A stretch of DNA of 64,000 nt from Cladorhizidae sp. MBARI D1340-BT2 (GCA_028752905.1 JAQNBH010000004.1:6861173-6925172), one strand, 5' to 3'; counted from the stretch's first letter, positions 27,401 to 42,911 are shown. Numbers and translations: made by a program. The notes: generated by a model from the letters alone, not told the origin.

Positions 27401-30400
27401 CATAACTTCACCTCACATGCTCTTACTAGCTGACATGTCACTCATAACTTCACCTCACATGCTCTTGGTAGCTGACATGTCACTCATAACTTCACCTCAC
27501 ATGCGTCTTACTAGCTGACATGTCACTCATAACTTCACCTCACATGCTCTTAATAGCTGACATGTCACTCATAACTTCACCTCACATGCTCTTACTAGCT
27601 GACATGTCATTCATAACTTCACATCACATGCTCTTACTAGCTGACATGTCACTCATAACTTCACCTCACATGCTCTTACTAGCTGACATGTCACTCATAC
27701 CTTCACCTCACATGCTCTTACTAGCTGACATGTCACTCATAACTTCACCTCACATGCTCTTACTAGCTGACATGTCACTCATAACTTCATCTCACATGCT
27801 CTTACTAGCTGACATGTCACTCATAACTTCACCTCACATGCTCTTACTAGCTGACATGTCACTCATAACTTCACCTCACATGCTCTTACTAGCTGACATG
27901 TCACTCATAACTTCACCTCACATGCTCTTACTAGCTGACATGTCACACATAACTTCACCTCACATGCTCTTACTAGCTGACCTGTCACTCATAACTTCAC
28001 TCACATGCTCTTACTAGCTGACATGTCACTCATAACTTCACCTCACATGCTCTTACTAGCTGACATGTCACGCATAAATTCACCTCACATGCTCTTACTA
28101 GCTGACATGTCACTCATAACTTCACCTCACATGCTCTTACTAGCTGACATGTCACTCATAACTTCACCTCACATGTTCTTAATAACTGACATGTCACTCA
28201 TAACTTCAACTCACATGCTATTACTAGCTGACATGTCACTCATAACTTCACCTCACATGCTCTTACTAGCTGACATGTCACTCATAACTTCACCTCACAT
28301 GCTCTTATTAGCTGACATGTCACTTATAACTTCACATCACATGCTCTTACTAGCTGACATGTCACTCATACCTTCACCTCACATGCTCTTACTAGCTGAC
28401 ATGTCACTCATAACTTCACCTCACATGCTCTTACTAGCTGACATGTCACTCATAACTTCACCTCACATGCTCTTAGTAGCTGACATGTCACTCATAACTT
28501 CACCTCACATGCTATTACTAGCTGACATGTCACTCATAACTTCACTCACATGCTCTTACTAGCTGACATGTCACACATAACTTCACCTCACATGCTCTTA
28601 CTAGCTGACATGTCACTCATAACTTCACCTCACATGCTCTTACTAGCTGACATGACATTCATAACTTCACCTCACATGCTCTTACTAGCTGACATGTCAC
28701 TCATAACTTCACCTCACATGCTCTTGGTAGCTGACATGTCACTCATAACTTCACCTCACATGCTCTTACTAGCTGAAATGTCACTCATAACTTCACCTCA
28801 CATGCTCTTAATAGCTGACATGTCACTCATAACTTCACCTCACATGCTCTTACTAGCTGACATGTCATTCATAACTTCACATCACATGCTCTTACTAGCT
28901 GACATGTCACTCATAACTTCACCTCACATGCTCTTACTAGCTGACATGTCACTCATACCTTCACCTCACATGCTCTTACTAGCTGACATGTCACTCATAA
29001 CTTCACTCACATGCTCTTACTAGCTGACATGTCACTCATAACTTCATCTCACATGCTCTTACTAGCTGACATGTCACTCATAACTTCACCTCACATGCTC
29101 TTACTAGCTGACCTGTCACTCATAACTTCACCTCACATGCTCTTACTAGCTGACATGTCACTCATAACTTCACCTCACATGCTCTTACTAGCTGACATGT
29201 CACGCATAAATTCACCTCACATGCTCTTACTAGCTGACATGTCACTCCTCACATGCTCTTACTAGCTGACATGTCACTCATAACTTCACTCACATGCTCT
29301 TAATAACTGACATGTCACTCATAACTTCAACTCACATGCTATTACTAGCTGACATGTCACTCATAACTTCACCTCACATGCTCTTACTAGCTGACATGTC
29401 ACTCATAACTTCACCTCACATGCTCTTACTAGCTGACATGTCACTCATAACTTCACCTCACATGCTCTTACTAGCTGACATGTTCACCTCACATGCTCTT
29501 ACTATCTGACATGTCACTCATAACTTCACCTCACATGCTCTTACTAGCTGACATGTCACTCATAACTTCACCTCACATGCTCTTACTAGCTGACATGTCA
29601 CTCATAACTTCACCTCACATGCTCTTACTAGCTGACATGTCACTTATAACTTCACCTCAGATGCTCTTACTAGCTGTCATGTCACTCATAACTTCACCTC
29701 ACATGCTCTTATTAGCTGACATGTCACTTATAACTTCACATCACATGCTCTTACTAGCTGACATGTCACTCATACCTTCACCTCACATGCTCTTACTATC
29801 TGACATGTCACTCATAACTTCACTCACATGCTCTTACTAGCTGACATGTCACTCATAACTTCACCTCACATGCTCTTACTAGCTGACATGTCACTCATAA
29901 CTTCATCTCACATGCTTTTACTAGCTGACATGTCACTCATAACTTCACCTCACATGCTCTTACTAGCTGACATGTCACTCATAACTTCACCTCACATGCT
30001 CTTACTAGCTGACATGTCACTCATAACTTCACCTCGCATGCTCTTACCAGCTGACATGACATTCATAACTTCACCTCACATGCTCTTACTAGCTGACATG
30101 TCACTCATAACTTCACCTCACATGCTCTTACTAGCTGACATGTCACACATAACTTCACCTCACATGCTCTTACTAGCTGACATGTCACTCATAACTTCAT
30201 CTCACATGCTCTTACTAGCTGACATGACATTCATAACTTCACCTCACATGCTCTTACTAGATGACATGTCACTCATAACTTCACCTCACATGCTCTTACT
30301 ATCTGACATGTCACTCATAACTTCATCACATGCTCTTACTAGCTGACATGTCACTCATAACTTCACCTCACATGCTCTTAATAGCTGACATGTCACTCAT

Positions 30401-31505
30401 AACTTCACCTCACATGCTCTTACTAGCTGACATGTCATTCATAACTTCACATCACATGCTCTTACTAGCTGACATGTCACTCATAACTTCACCTCACATG
30501 CTCTTACTAGCTGACATGTCAATCATACCTTCACCTCACATGCTCTTACTAGCTGACATGTCACTCATAACTTCACCTCACATGCTCTTACTAGCTGACA
30601 TGTCACTCATAACTTCATCTCACATGCTCTTACTAGCTGACATGTCACTCATAACTTCACCTCACATGCTCTTACTAGCTGACATGTCACTCATAACTTC
30701 ACCTCACATGCTCTTACTAGCTGACATGTCACTCATAACTTCACCTCACATGCTCTTACTAGCTGACATGTCACTCATAACTTCACCTCACATGCTCTTA
30801 CTAGCTGACCTGTCATTCATAACTTCACCTCACATGCTCTTACTAGCTGACATGTCACTCATAACTTCACCTCACATGCTCTTACTAGCTGACATGTCAC
30901 GCATAAATTCACCTCACATGCTCTTACTAGCTGACATGTCACTCATAACTTCACCTCACATGCTCTTACTAGCTGACATGTCACTCATAACTTCACCTCA
31001 CATGTTCTTAATAACTGACATGTCACTCATAACTTCAACTCACATGCTATTACTAGCTGACATGTCACTCATAACTTCACCTCACATGCTCTTACTAGCT
31101 GACATGTCACTCATAACTTCACCTCACATGCTCTTACTAGCTGACATGTCACTCATAACTTCACCTCACATGCTCTTACTAGCTGACATGTCACTCATAA
31201 CTACACCTCACATGCTCTTACTATCTGACATGTCACTCATAACTTCACACACATGCTCTTACTAGCTGACATGTCACTCATAACTTCACCTCACATGCTC
31301 TTACTAGCTGACATGTCACTCATAACTTCACCTCACATGCTCTTACTAGCTGACATGTCACTTATAACTTCACCTCACATGCTCTTACTAGCTGACATGT
31401 CACTCATAACTTCACCTCACATGCTCTTACTAGCTGACATGTCACTTATAACTTCACCTCACATGCTCTTACTAGCTGACATGTCACTCATACCTTCACC
31501 TCACA
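24450..31505. repeat. About 6.5-kb tandem segmental duplication, copy 2
   Basis: Copy 2 of 17981-24449. At the junction two CATACC monomers lie next to each other (24429 and 24471), as expected from an exchange that joined two CATACC units. Copy 2 has lost the extra GAAATG block of copy 1 (19.4-19.8 kb), gained about 0.8 kb at 27.7-28.5 kb, and gained two monomers near 29.9 kb (TTCATCTC with GCTTTTACT). Single-base differences include 22862 C against 29834 T, and 23202 C against 30258 A. Confidence 0.8.
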
Positions 31506-31605
31506 TGCTCTTACTAGCTGACATGTCACTCATAACTTCACCTCACATGCTCTTACTAGCTGACATGTCACTCATAACTTCACTCACATGCTCTTACTAG
31601 CTGAC

Positions 31606-32737
31606 ATGTCACTCATAACTATACCTCACATGCTCTTACTAGCTGACATGTCAACATGCTCTTACTAGCTGACATGTCACTCATACCTTCACCTCACATG
31701 CTCTTACTAGCTGACATGTCACTCATAACTTCACCTCACATGCTCTTACTAGCTGACATGTCACTCATAACTTCACCTCACATGCTCTTACTAGCTGACA
31801 TGTCACTCATAACTTCACCTCACATGCTCTTACTAGCTGACATGTCACTCATAACTTCACCTCACATGCTCTTACTAGCTGACATGTCACTTATAACTTC
31901 ACCTCACATGCTCTTACTAGCTGTCATGTCACTCATAACTTCACCTCACATGCTCTTATTAGTTGACATGTCACTTATAACTTCACATCACATGCTCTTA
32001 CTAGCTGACATGTCACTCATACCTTCACCTCACATGCTCTTACTAGCTGACATGTCACTCATAACTTCACCACACATGCTCTTACTAGCTGACATGTCAC
32101 TCATAACTTCACCTCACATGCTCTTACTAGCTGACATGTCACTCATAACTTCACCTCACATGCTTTTACTAGCTGACATGTCACTCATAACTTCACCTCA
32201 CATGCTCTTACTAGCTGACATGTCACTCATAACTTCACCTCACATGCTCTTACTAGCTGACATGTCACTCATAACTTCACCTCACATGCTCTTACCAGCT
32301 GACATGACATTCATAACTTCACCTCACATGCTCTTACTAGCTGACATGTCACTCATAACTTCACCTCACATGCTCTTACTAGCTGACATGTCACACATAA
32401 CTTCACCTCACATGCTCTTACTAGCTGACATGTCATTCATAACTTCATCTCACATGCTCTTACTAGCTGACATGACATTCATAACTTCACCTCACATGCT
32501 CTTACTAGCTGACATGTCACTCATAACTTCACCTCACATGCTCTTGGTAGCTGACATGTCACTCATAACTTCACCTCACATGCTCTTACTAGCTGAAATG
32601 GCACTCATAACTTCACCTCACATTCACCTCACATGCTCTTACTAGCTGACATGTCACTCATAACTTCACCTCACATGCTCTTGGTAGCTGACATGTCACT
32701 CATAACTTCACCTCACATGCTCTTACTAGCTGACATG
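31606..32737. repeat. 1,709-bp-period tandem duplication, copy 1
   Basis: Matches 33315-34446 at offset 1,709 (40.7 monomers). Shared rare marks are GTCAACATGCTC near 31651, TTATTAGTTGAC near 31957, CCACACATGCTC near 32070, GAAATGGCACTC near 32596, and the CACATTCACCTCACATG partial duplication near 32619. Agreement ends where this copy has GACATGTCATT and the other GAAATGGCAC. Confidence 0.88.
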
Positions 32738-33314
32738 TCATTCATAACTTCACATCACATGCTCTTACATGTCACTCATAACTTCACCTCACATGCTCTT
32801 ACTAGCTGACATGTCACTCATAACTTCACCTCACATGCTCTTACTAGCTGACATGTCACTCATAACTTCACCTCACATGCTCTTACTAGCTGACATGTCA
32901 CTCATAACTTCACCTCACATGCTCTTACTAGCTGACCTGTCACTCATAACTTCACCTCACATGCTCTTACTAGCTGACATGTCACTCATAACTTCACCTC
33001 ACATGCTCTTACTAGCTGACATGTCACGCATAAATTCACCTCACATGCTCTTACTAGCTGACATGTCAATCATAACTTCACCTCACATGCTCTTACTAGC
33101 TGACATGTCACTCATAACTTCACCTCACATGTTCTTAATAACTGACATGTCACTCATAACTTCAACTCACATGCTATTACTAGCTGACATGTCACTCATA
33201 CCTTCACCTCACATGCTCTTACTAGCTGACATGTCACTCATAACTTCACCTCACATGCTCTTACTAGCTGACATGTCACTCATAACTTCACCTCACATGC
33301 TCTTACTAGCTGAC

Positions 33315-34446
33315 ATGTCACTCATAACTATACCTCACATGCTCTTACTAGCTGACATGTCAACATGCTCTTACTAGCTGACATGTCACTCATACCTTCA
33401 CCTCACATGCTCTTACTAGCTGACATGTCACTCATAACTTCACCTCACATGCTCTTACTAGCTGACATGTCACTCATAACTTCACCTCACATGCTCTTAC
33501 TAGCTGACATGTCACTCATAACTTCACCTCACATGCTCTTACTAGCTGACATGTCACTCATAACTTCACCTCACATGCTCTTACTAGCTGACATGTCACT
33601 TATAACTTCACCTCACATGCTCTTACTAGCTGTCATGTCACTCATAACTTCACCTCACATGCTCTTATTAGTTGACATGTCACTTATAACTTCACATCAC
33701 ATGCTCTTACTAGCTGACATGTCACTCATACCTTCACCTCACATGCTCTTACTAGCTGACATGTCACTCATAACTTCACCACACATGCTCTTACTAGCTG
33801 ACATGTCACTCATAACTTCACCTCACATGCTCTTACTAGCTGACATGTCACTCATAACTTCACCTCACATGCTTTTACTAGCTGACATGTCACTCATAAC
33901 TTCACCTCACATGCTCTTACTAGCTGACATGTCACTCATAACTTCACCTCACATGCTCTTACTAGCTGACATGTCACTCATAACTTCACCTCACATGCTC
34001 TTACCAGCTGACATGACATTCATAACTTCACCTCACATGCTCTTACTAGCTGACATGTCACTCATAACTTCACCTCACATGCTCTTACTAGCTGACATGT
34101 CACACATAACTTCACCTCACATGCTCTTACTAGCTGACATGTCATTCATAACTTCATCTCACATGCTCTTACTAGCTGACATGACATTCATAACTTCACC
34201 TCACATGCTCTTACTAGCTGACATGTCACTCATAACTTCACCTCACATGCTCTTGGTAGCTGACATGTCACTCATAACTTCACCTCACATGCTCTTACTA
34301 GCTGAAATGGCACTCATAACTTCACCTCACATTCACCTCACATGCTCTTACTAGCTGACATGTCACTCATAACTTCACCTCACATGCTCTTGGTAGCTGA
34401 CATGTCACTCATAACTTCACCTCACATGCTCTTACTAGCTGAAATG
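33315..34446. repeat. 1,709-bp-period tandem duplication, copy 2
   Basis: Second copy of 31606-32737, with GTCAACATGCTC near 33360 and CACATTCACCTCACATG near 34329. A third instance, one copy only, is at 44163-45294 in the right-hand segmental duplication. Confidence 0.88.
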
Positions 34447-37400
34447 GCACTCATAACTTCACCTCACACCTCACATGCTCTTAATAGCTGACATGTCACT
34501 CATAACTTTACCTCACATGCTCTTACTAGCTGACATGTCATTCATAACTTCACATCACATGCTCTTACATGTCACTCATAACTTCACCTCACATGCTCTT
34601 ACTAGCTGACATGTCACTCATAACTTCACCTCACATGCTCTTACTAGCTGACATGTCACGCATAAATTCACCTCACATGCTCTTACTAGCTGACATGTCA
34701 CTCATAACTTCACCTCACATGCTCTTAATAACTGACATGTCACTCATAACTTCATCACATGCTATTACTAGCTGACATGTCACTCATAACTTCACCTCAC
34801 ATGCTCTTACTAGCTGACATGTCACTCATAACTTCCCTCACATGCTCTTACTAGCTGACATGTCACTCATAACTTCACCTCACATGCTCTTACTAGCTGA
34901 CATGTCACTCATAACTTCACCTCACATGCTCTTACTATCTGACATGTCACTCATAACTTCACCTCACATGCTCTTACTAGCTGACATGTCACTCATAACT
35001 TCACCTCACATGCTCTTACTAGCTGACATGTCACTCATAACTTCACCTCACATGCTCTTACTAGCTGACATGTCACTTATAACTTCACCTCACATGCTCT
35101 TACTAGCTGTCATGTCACTCATAACTTCACCTCACATGCTCTTATTAGCTGACATGTCACTTATAACTTCACATCACATGCTCTTACTAGCTGACATGTC
35201 ACTCATACCTTCACCTCACATGCTCTTACTATCTGACATGTCACTCATAACTTCACCTCACATGCTCTTACTAGCTGACATGTCACTCATAACTTCACCT
35301 CACATGCTCTTACTAGCTGACATGTCACTCATAACTTCATCTCACATGCTTTTACTAGCTGACATGTCACTCATAACTTCACCTCACATGCTCTTACTAG
35401 CTGACATGTCACTCATAACTTCACCTCACATGCTCTTACTAGCTGACATGTCACTCATAACTTCACCTCGCATGCTCTTACCAGCTGACATGACATTCAT
35501 AACTTCACCTCACATGCTCTTACTAGCTGACATGTCACTCATAACCTCACATGCTCTTACTAGCTGACATGTCACACATAACTTCACCTCACATGCTCTT
35601 ACTAGCTGACATGTCACTCATAACTTCATCTCACATGCTCTTACTAGCTGACATGACATTCATAACTTCACCTCACATGCTCTTACTAGCTGACATGTCA
35701 CTCATAACTTCACCTCACATGCTCTTACTATCTGACATGTCACTCATAACTTCACCTCACATGCTCTTACTAGCTGACATGTCACTCATAACTTCACCTC
35801 ACATGCTCTTAATAGCTGACATGTCACTCATAACTTCAGCCTCACATGCTCTTACTAGCTGACATGTCATTCATAACTTCACATCACATGCTCTTACTAG
35901 CTGACATGTCACTCATAACTTCACCTCACATGCTCTTACTAGCTGACATGTCAATCATACCTTCACCTCACATGCTCTTACTAGCTGACATGTCACTCAT
36001 AACTTCACCTCACATGCTCTTACTAGCTGACATGTCACTCAACTTCATCTCACATGCTCTTACTAGCTGACATGTCACTCATAACTTCACCTCACATGCT
36101 CTTACTAGCTGACATGTCACTCATAACTTCACCTCACATGCTCTTACTAGCTGACATGTCACTCATAACTTCACCTCACATGCTCTTACTAGCTGACATG
36201 TCACTCATAACTTCACCTCACATGCTCTTACTAGCTGACCTGTCACTCATAACTTCACTCACATGCTCTTACTAGCTGACATGTCACTCATAACTTCACC
36301 TCACATGCTCTTACTAGCTGACATGTCACGCATAAATTCACCTCACATGCTCTTACTAGCTGACATGTCAATCATAACTTCACCTCACATGCTCTTACTA
36401 GCTGACATGTCACTCATAACTTCACCTCACATGTTCTTAATAACTGACATGTCACTCATAACTTCAACTCACATGCTATTACTAGCTGACATGTCACTCA
36501 TAACTTCACCTCACATGCTCTTACTAGCTGACATGTCACTCATAACTTCACCTCACATGCTCTTACTAGCTGACATGTCACTCATAACTTCACTCACATG
36601 CTCTTACTAGCTGACATGTCACTCATAACTTCACCTCACATGCTCTTACTATCTGACATGTCACTCATAACTTCACCTCACATGCTCTTACTAGCTGACA
36701 TGTCATTCATAACTTCACATCACATGCTCTTACTAGCTGACATGTCACTCATAACTTCACCTCACATGCTCTTACTAGCTGACATGTCACTCATAACTTC
36801 ACCTCACATGCTCTTACTAGCTGACATGTCACGCATAAATTCACCTCACATGCTCTTACTAGCTGACATGTCACTCATAACTTCACCTCACATGCTCTTA
36901 ATAACTGACATGTCACTCATAACTTCAACTCACATGCTATTACTAGCTGACATGTCACTCATAACTTAACCTCACATGCTCTTACTAGCTGACATGTCAC
37001 TCATAACTTCACCTCACATGCTCTTACTAGCTGACATGTCACTCATAACTTCACCTCACATGCTCTTACTAGCTGACATGTCACTCATAACTTCACCTCA
37101 CATGCTCTTACTATCTGACATGTCACTCATAACTTCACCTCGCATGCTCTTACTAGCTGACATGTCACTCATAACTTCACCTCACATGCTCTTACTAGCT
37201 GACATGTCACTCATAACTTCACCTCACATGCTCTTACTAGCTGACATGTCACTTATAACTTCACCTCACATGCTCTTACTAGCTGTCATGTCACTCATAA
37301 CTTCACCTCACATGCTCTTATTAGCTGACATGTCACTTATAACTTCACATCACATGCTCTTACTAGCTGACATGTCACTCATACCTTCACCTCACATGCT

Positions 37401-39543
37401 CTTACTATCTGACATGTCACTCATAACTTCACCTCACATGCTCTTATTAGCTGACATGTCACTTATAACTTCACATCACATGCTCTTACTAGCTGACATG
37501 TCACTCATACCTTCACCTCACATGCTCTTACTATCTGACATGTCACTCATAAATTAACCTCACATGCTCTTACTAGCTGACATGTCACTCATAACTTCAC
37601 CTCACATGCTCTTACTAGCTGACATGTCACTCATAACTTCATCTCACATGCTTTTACTAGCTGACATGTCACTCATAACTTCACCTCACATGCTCTTACT
37701 AGCTGACATGTCACTCATAACTTCACCTCACATGCTCTTACTAGCTGACATGTCACTCATAACTTCACCTCGCATGCTCTTACCAGCTGACATGACATTC
37801 ATAACTTCACCTCACATGCTCTTACTAGCTGATATGTCACTCATAACTTCACCTCACATGCTCTTACTAGCTGACATGTCACACATAACTTCACCTCACA
37901 TGCTCTTACTAGCTGACATGTCACTCATAACTTCATCTCACATGCTCTTACTAGCTGACATGACATTCATAACTTCACCTCACATGCTCTTACTAGCTGA
38001 CATGTCACTCATAACTTCACCTCACATGCTCTTACTATCTGACATGTCACTCATAACTTCACCTCACATGCTCTTACTAGCTGACATGTCACTCATAACT
38101 TCACCTCACATGCTCTTAATAGCTGACATGTCACTCATAACTTCACCTCACATGCTCTTACTAGCTGACATGTCATTCATAACTTCACATCACATGCTCT
38201 TACTAGCTGACATGTCACTCATAACTTCACCTCACATGCTCTTACTAGCTGACATGTCAATCATACCTTCACCTCACATGCTCTTACTAGCTGACATGTC
38301 ACTCATAACTTCACCTCACATGCTCTTACTAGCTGACATGTCACTCATAACTTCATCTCACATGCTCTTACTAGCTGACATGTCACTCATAACTTCACCT
38401 CACATGCTCTTACTAGCTGACATGTCACTCATAACTTCACCTCACATGCTCTTACTAGCTGACATGTCACTCATAACTTCACCTCACATGCTCTTACTAG
38501 CTGACATGTCACTCATAACTTCACCTCACATGCTCTTACTAGCTGACCTGTCACTCATAACTTCACCTCACATGCTCTTACTAGCTGACATGTCACTCAT
38601 AACTTCACCTCACATGCTCTTACTAGCTGACATGTCACGCATAAATTCACCTCACATGCTCTTACTAGCTGACATGTCACTCATAACTTCACCTCACATG
38701 CTCTTACTAGCTGACATGTCACTCATAACTTCACCTCACATGTTCTTAATAACTGACATGTCACTCATAACTTCATCACATGCTATTACTAGCTGACATG
38801 TCACTCATAACTTCACCTCACATGCTCTTACTAGCTGACATGTCACTCATAACTTCACCTCACATGCTCTTACTAGCTGACATGTCACTCATAACTTCAC
38901 CTCACATGCTCTTACTAGCTGACATGTCACTCATAACTTCACCTCACATGCTCTTACTATCTGACATGTCACTCATAACTTCACCTCACATGCTCTTACT
39001 AGCTGACATGTCACTCATAACTTCACCTCACATGCTCTTACTAGCTGACATGTCACTCATAACTTCACCTCACATGCTCTTACTAGCTGACATGTCACTT
39101 ATAACTTCACCTCACATGCTCTTACTAGCTGACATGTCACTCATAACTTCACCTCACATGCTCTTACTAGCTGACATGTCACTTATAACTTCACCTCACA
39201 TGCTCTTACTAGCTGACATGTCACTCATACCTTCACCTCACATGCTCTTACTAGCTGACATGTCACTCATAACTTCACCTCACATGCTCTTACTAGCTGA
39301 CATGTCACTCATAACTTCACCTCACATGCTCTTACTAGCTGACATGTCACTCATAACTATACCTCACATGCTCTTACTAGCTGACATGTCACTTATAACT
39401 TCACCTCACATGCTCTTACTAGCTGACATGTCACTCATACCTTCACCTCACATGCTCTTACTAGCTGACATGTCACTCATAACTTCACCTCACATGCTCT
39501 TACTAGCTGACATGTCACTCATAACTTCACCTCACATGCTCTT

Positions 39544-42500
39544 AATAGCTGACATGTCACTCATAACTTCACCTCACATGCTCTTACTAGCTGACATGTC
39601 ACTCATAACTTCACCTCACATGCTCTTACTAGCTGACATGTCACTCATAACTTCACCTCACATGCTCTTACTAGCTGACATGTCACTCATAACTTCACCT
39701 CACATGCTCTTACCAGCTGACATGACATTCATAACTTCACCTCACATGCTCTTACTAGCTGACATGTCACTCATAACTTCACCTCACATGCTCTTACTAG
39801 CTGACATGTCACACATAACTTCACCTCACATGCTCTTACTAGCTGACATGTCACTCATAACTTCATCTCACATGCTCTTACTAGCTGACATGACATTCAT
39901 AACTTCACCTCACATGCTCTTACTAGCTGACATGTCACTCATAACTTCACCTCACATGCTCTTGGTAGCTGACATGTCACTCATAACTTCACCTCACATG
40001 CTCTTACTAGCTGAAATGTCACTCATAACTTCACCTCACATGCTCTTAATAGCTGACATGTCACTCATAACTTTACCTCACATGCTCTTACTAGCTGACA
40101 TGCTAGCTGACATGTCATTCATAACTTCACATCACATGCTCTTACTAGCTGACATGTCACTCATAACTTCCCTCACATGCTCTTACTAGCTGACATGTCA
40201 CTCATAACTTCACCTCACATGCTCTTACTAGCTGACATGTCACGCATAAATTCACCTCACATGCTATTACTAGCTGACATGTCACTCATAACTTCACTCA
40301 CATGCTCTTACTAGCTGACATGTCACTCATAACTTCACCTCACATGCTCTTACTAGCTGACATGTCACTCATAACTTCACCTCACATGCTCTTACTAGCT
40401 GACATGTCACTCATAACTTCACTCACATGCTCTTACTATCTGACATGTCACTCATAACTTCACCTCACATGCTCTTACTAGCTGACATGTCACTCATAAC
40501 TTCACCTCACATGCTCTTACTAGCTGACATGTCACTCATAACTTCACCTCACATGCTCTTACTAGCTGACATGTCACTTATAACTTCACCTCACATGCTC
40601 TTACTAGCTGACATGTCACTCATAACTTCACCTCACATGCTCTTACTAGCTGACATGTCACTTATAACTTCACCTCACATGCTCTTACTAGCTGACATGT
40701 CACTCATACCTTCACCTCACATGCTCTTACTAGCTGACATGTCACTCATAACTTCACCTCACATGCTCTTACTAGCTGACATGTCACTCATAACTTCACC
40801 TCACATGCTCTTACTAGTTGACATGTCACTCATAACTATACCTCACATGCTCTTACTAGCTGACATGTCACTTATAACTTCACCTCACATGCTCTTACTA
40901 GCCGACATGTCACTCATACCTTCACCTCACATGCTCTTACTAGCTGACATGTCACTCATAACTTCACCTCACATGCTCTTACTAGCTGACATGTCACTCA
41001 TAACTTCACCTCACATGCTCTTACTAGCTGACATGTCACTCATAACTTCACCTCACATGCTCTTACTAGCTGACATGTCACTCATAACTTCACCTCACAT
41101 GCTCTTACTAGCTGACATGTCACTTATAACTTCACCTCACATGCTCTTACTAGCTGTCATGTCACTCATAACTTCACCTCACATGCTCTTATTAGCTGAC
41201 ATGTCACTTATAACTTCACATCACATGCTCTTACTAGCTGACATGTCACTCATACCTTCACCTCACATGCTCTTACTAGCTGACATGTCACTCATAACTT
41301 CACCTCACATGCTCTTACTAGCTGACATGTCACTCATAACTTCACCTCACATGCTCTTACTAGCTGACATGTCACTCATAACTTCACCTCACATGCTTTT
41401 ACTAGCTGACATGTCACTCATAACTTCACCTCACATGCTCTTACTAGCTGACATGTCACTCATAACTTCACCTCACATGCTCTTACTAGCTGACATGTCA
41501 CTCATAACTTCACCTCACATGCTCTTACCAGCTGACATGACATTCATAACTTCACCTCACATGCTCTTACTAGCTGACATGTCACTCATAACTTCACCTC
41601 ACATGCTCTTACTAGCTGACATGTCACACATAACTTCACCTCACATGCTCTTACTAGCTGACATGTCACTCATAACTTCATCTCACATGCTCTTACTAGC
41701 TGACATGACATTCATAACTTCACCTCACATGCTCTTACTAGCTGACATGTCACTCATAACTTCACCTCACATGCTCTTGGTAGCTGACATGTCACTCATA
41801 ACTTCACCTCACATGCTCTTACTAGCTGAAATGTCACTCATAACTTCACCTCACATGCTCTTAATAGCTGACATGTCACTCATAACTTTACCTCACATGC
41901 TCTTACTAGCTGACATGTCATTCATAACTTCACATCACATGCTCTTACTAGCTGACATGTCACTCATAACTTCACCTCACATGCTCTTACTAGCTGACAT
42001 GTCACTCATACCTTCACCTCACATGCTCTTACTAGCTGACATGTCACTCATAACTTCACCTCACATGCTCTTACTAGCTGACATGTCACTCATAACTTCA
42101 TCTCACATGCTCTTACTAGCTGACATGTCACTCATAACTTCACCTCATATGCTCTTACTAGCTGACCTGTCACTCATAACTTCACCTCACATGCTCTTAC
42201 TAGCTGACATGTCACTCATAACTTCACCTCACATGCTCTTACTAGCTGACATGTCACGCATAAATTCACCTCACATGCTCTTACTAGCTGACATGTCACT
42301 CATAACTTCACCTCACATGCTCTTACTAGCTGACATGTCACTCATAACTTCACCTCACATGCTCTTAATAACTGACATGTCACTCATAACTTCAACTCAC
42401 ATGCTATTACTAGCTGACATGTCACTCATAACTTCACCTCACATGCTCTTACTAGCTGACATGTCACTCATAACTTCACCTCACATGCTCTTACTAGCTG

Positions 42501-42911
42501 ACATGTCACTCATAACTTCACCTCACATGCTCTTACTAGCTGACATGTCACTCATAACTTCACCTCACATGCTCTTACTAGCTGACATGTCACGCATAAA
42601 TTCACCTCACATGCTCTTACTAGCTGACATGTCACTCATAACTTCACCTCACATGCTCTTACTAGCTGACATGTCACTCATAACTTCACCTCACATGTTC
42701 TTAATAACTGACATGTCACTCATAACTCACATGCTATTACTAGCTGACATGTCACTCATAACTTCACCTCACATGCTCTTACTAGCTGACATGTCACTCA
42801 TAACTTCACCTCACATGCTCTTACTAGCTGACATGTCACTTATAACTTCACCTCACATGCTCTTACTAGCTGTCATGTCACTCATAACTTCACCTCACAT
42901 GCTCTTACTAG
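39544..42911. repeat. Spacer between the two 7.4-kb copies, monomers only
   Basis: ATGACATT pairs lie at 39722/39890 and 41537/41705. CACGCATAAATT units lie at 40237, 42251 and 42587, the last two exactly eight monomers (336 bp) apart. A 12-bp in-phase insertion near 40100 (GACATGCTAGCTGACATGTC) is unique in the window. The part 40690-41440 shares AGTTGAC + ACTATACC and AGCCGAC with 51070-51850 and 53750-54530. A 6-bp in-phase deletion lies near 42726. Confidence 0.75.

Larger units (their letters stand above)
30303..39543. repeat. About 7.4-kb segmental duplication, left copy (with internal tandem duplication)
   Basis: Aligned with 42912-50351. Offsets are 12,609 at 30330, 12,556 at 31253, 12,557 at 31656, then 10,848 from about 33.2 kb to 38.4 kb, and about 10,807 near 39.35 kb. 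The step from 12,557 to 10,848 is exactly 1,709 bp, the period of the tandem duplication at 31.6-34.4 kb. This copy therefore carries that extra unit. Local divergence occurs at 35924-36060, where this copy keeps the CAATCATACC unit and the other does not. Confidence 0.85.
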
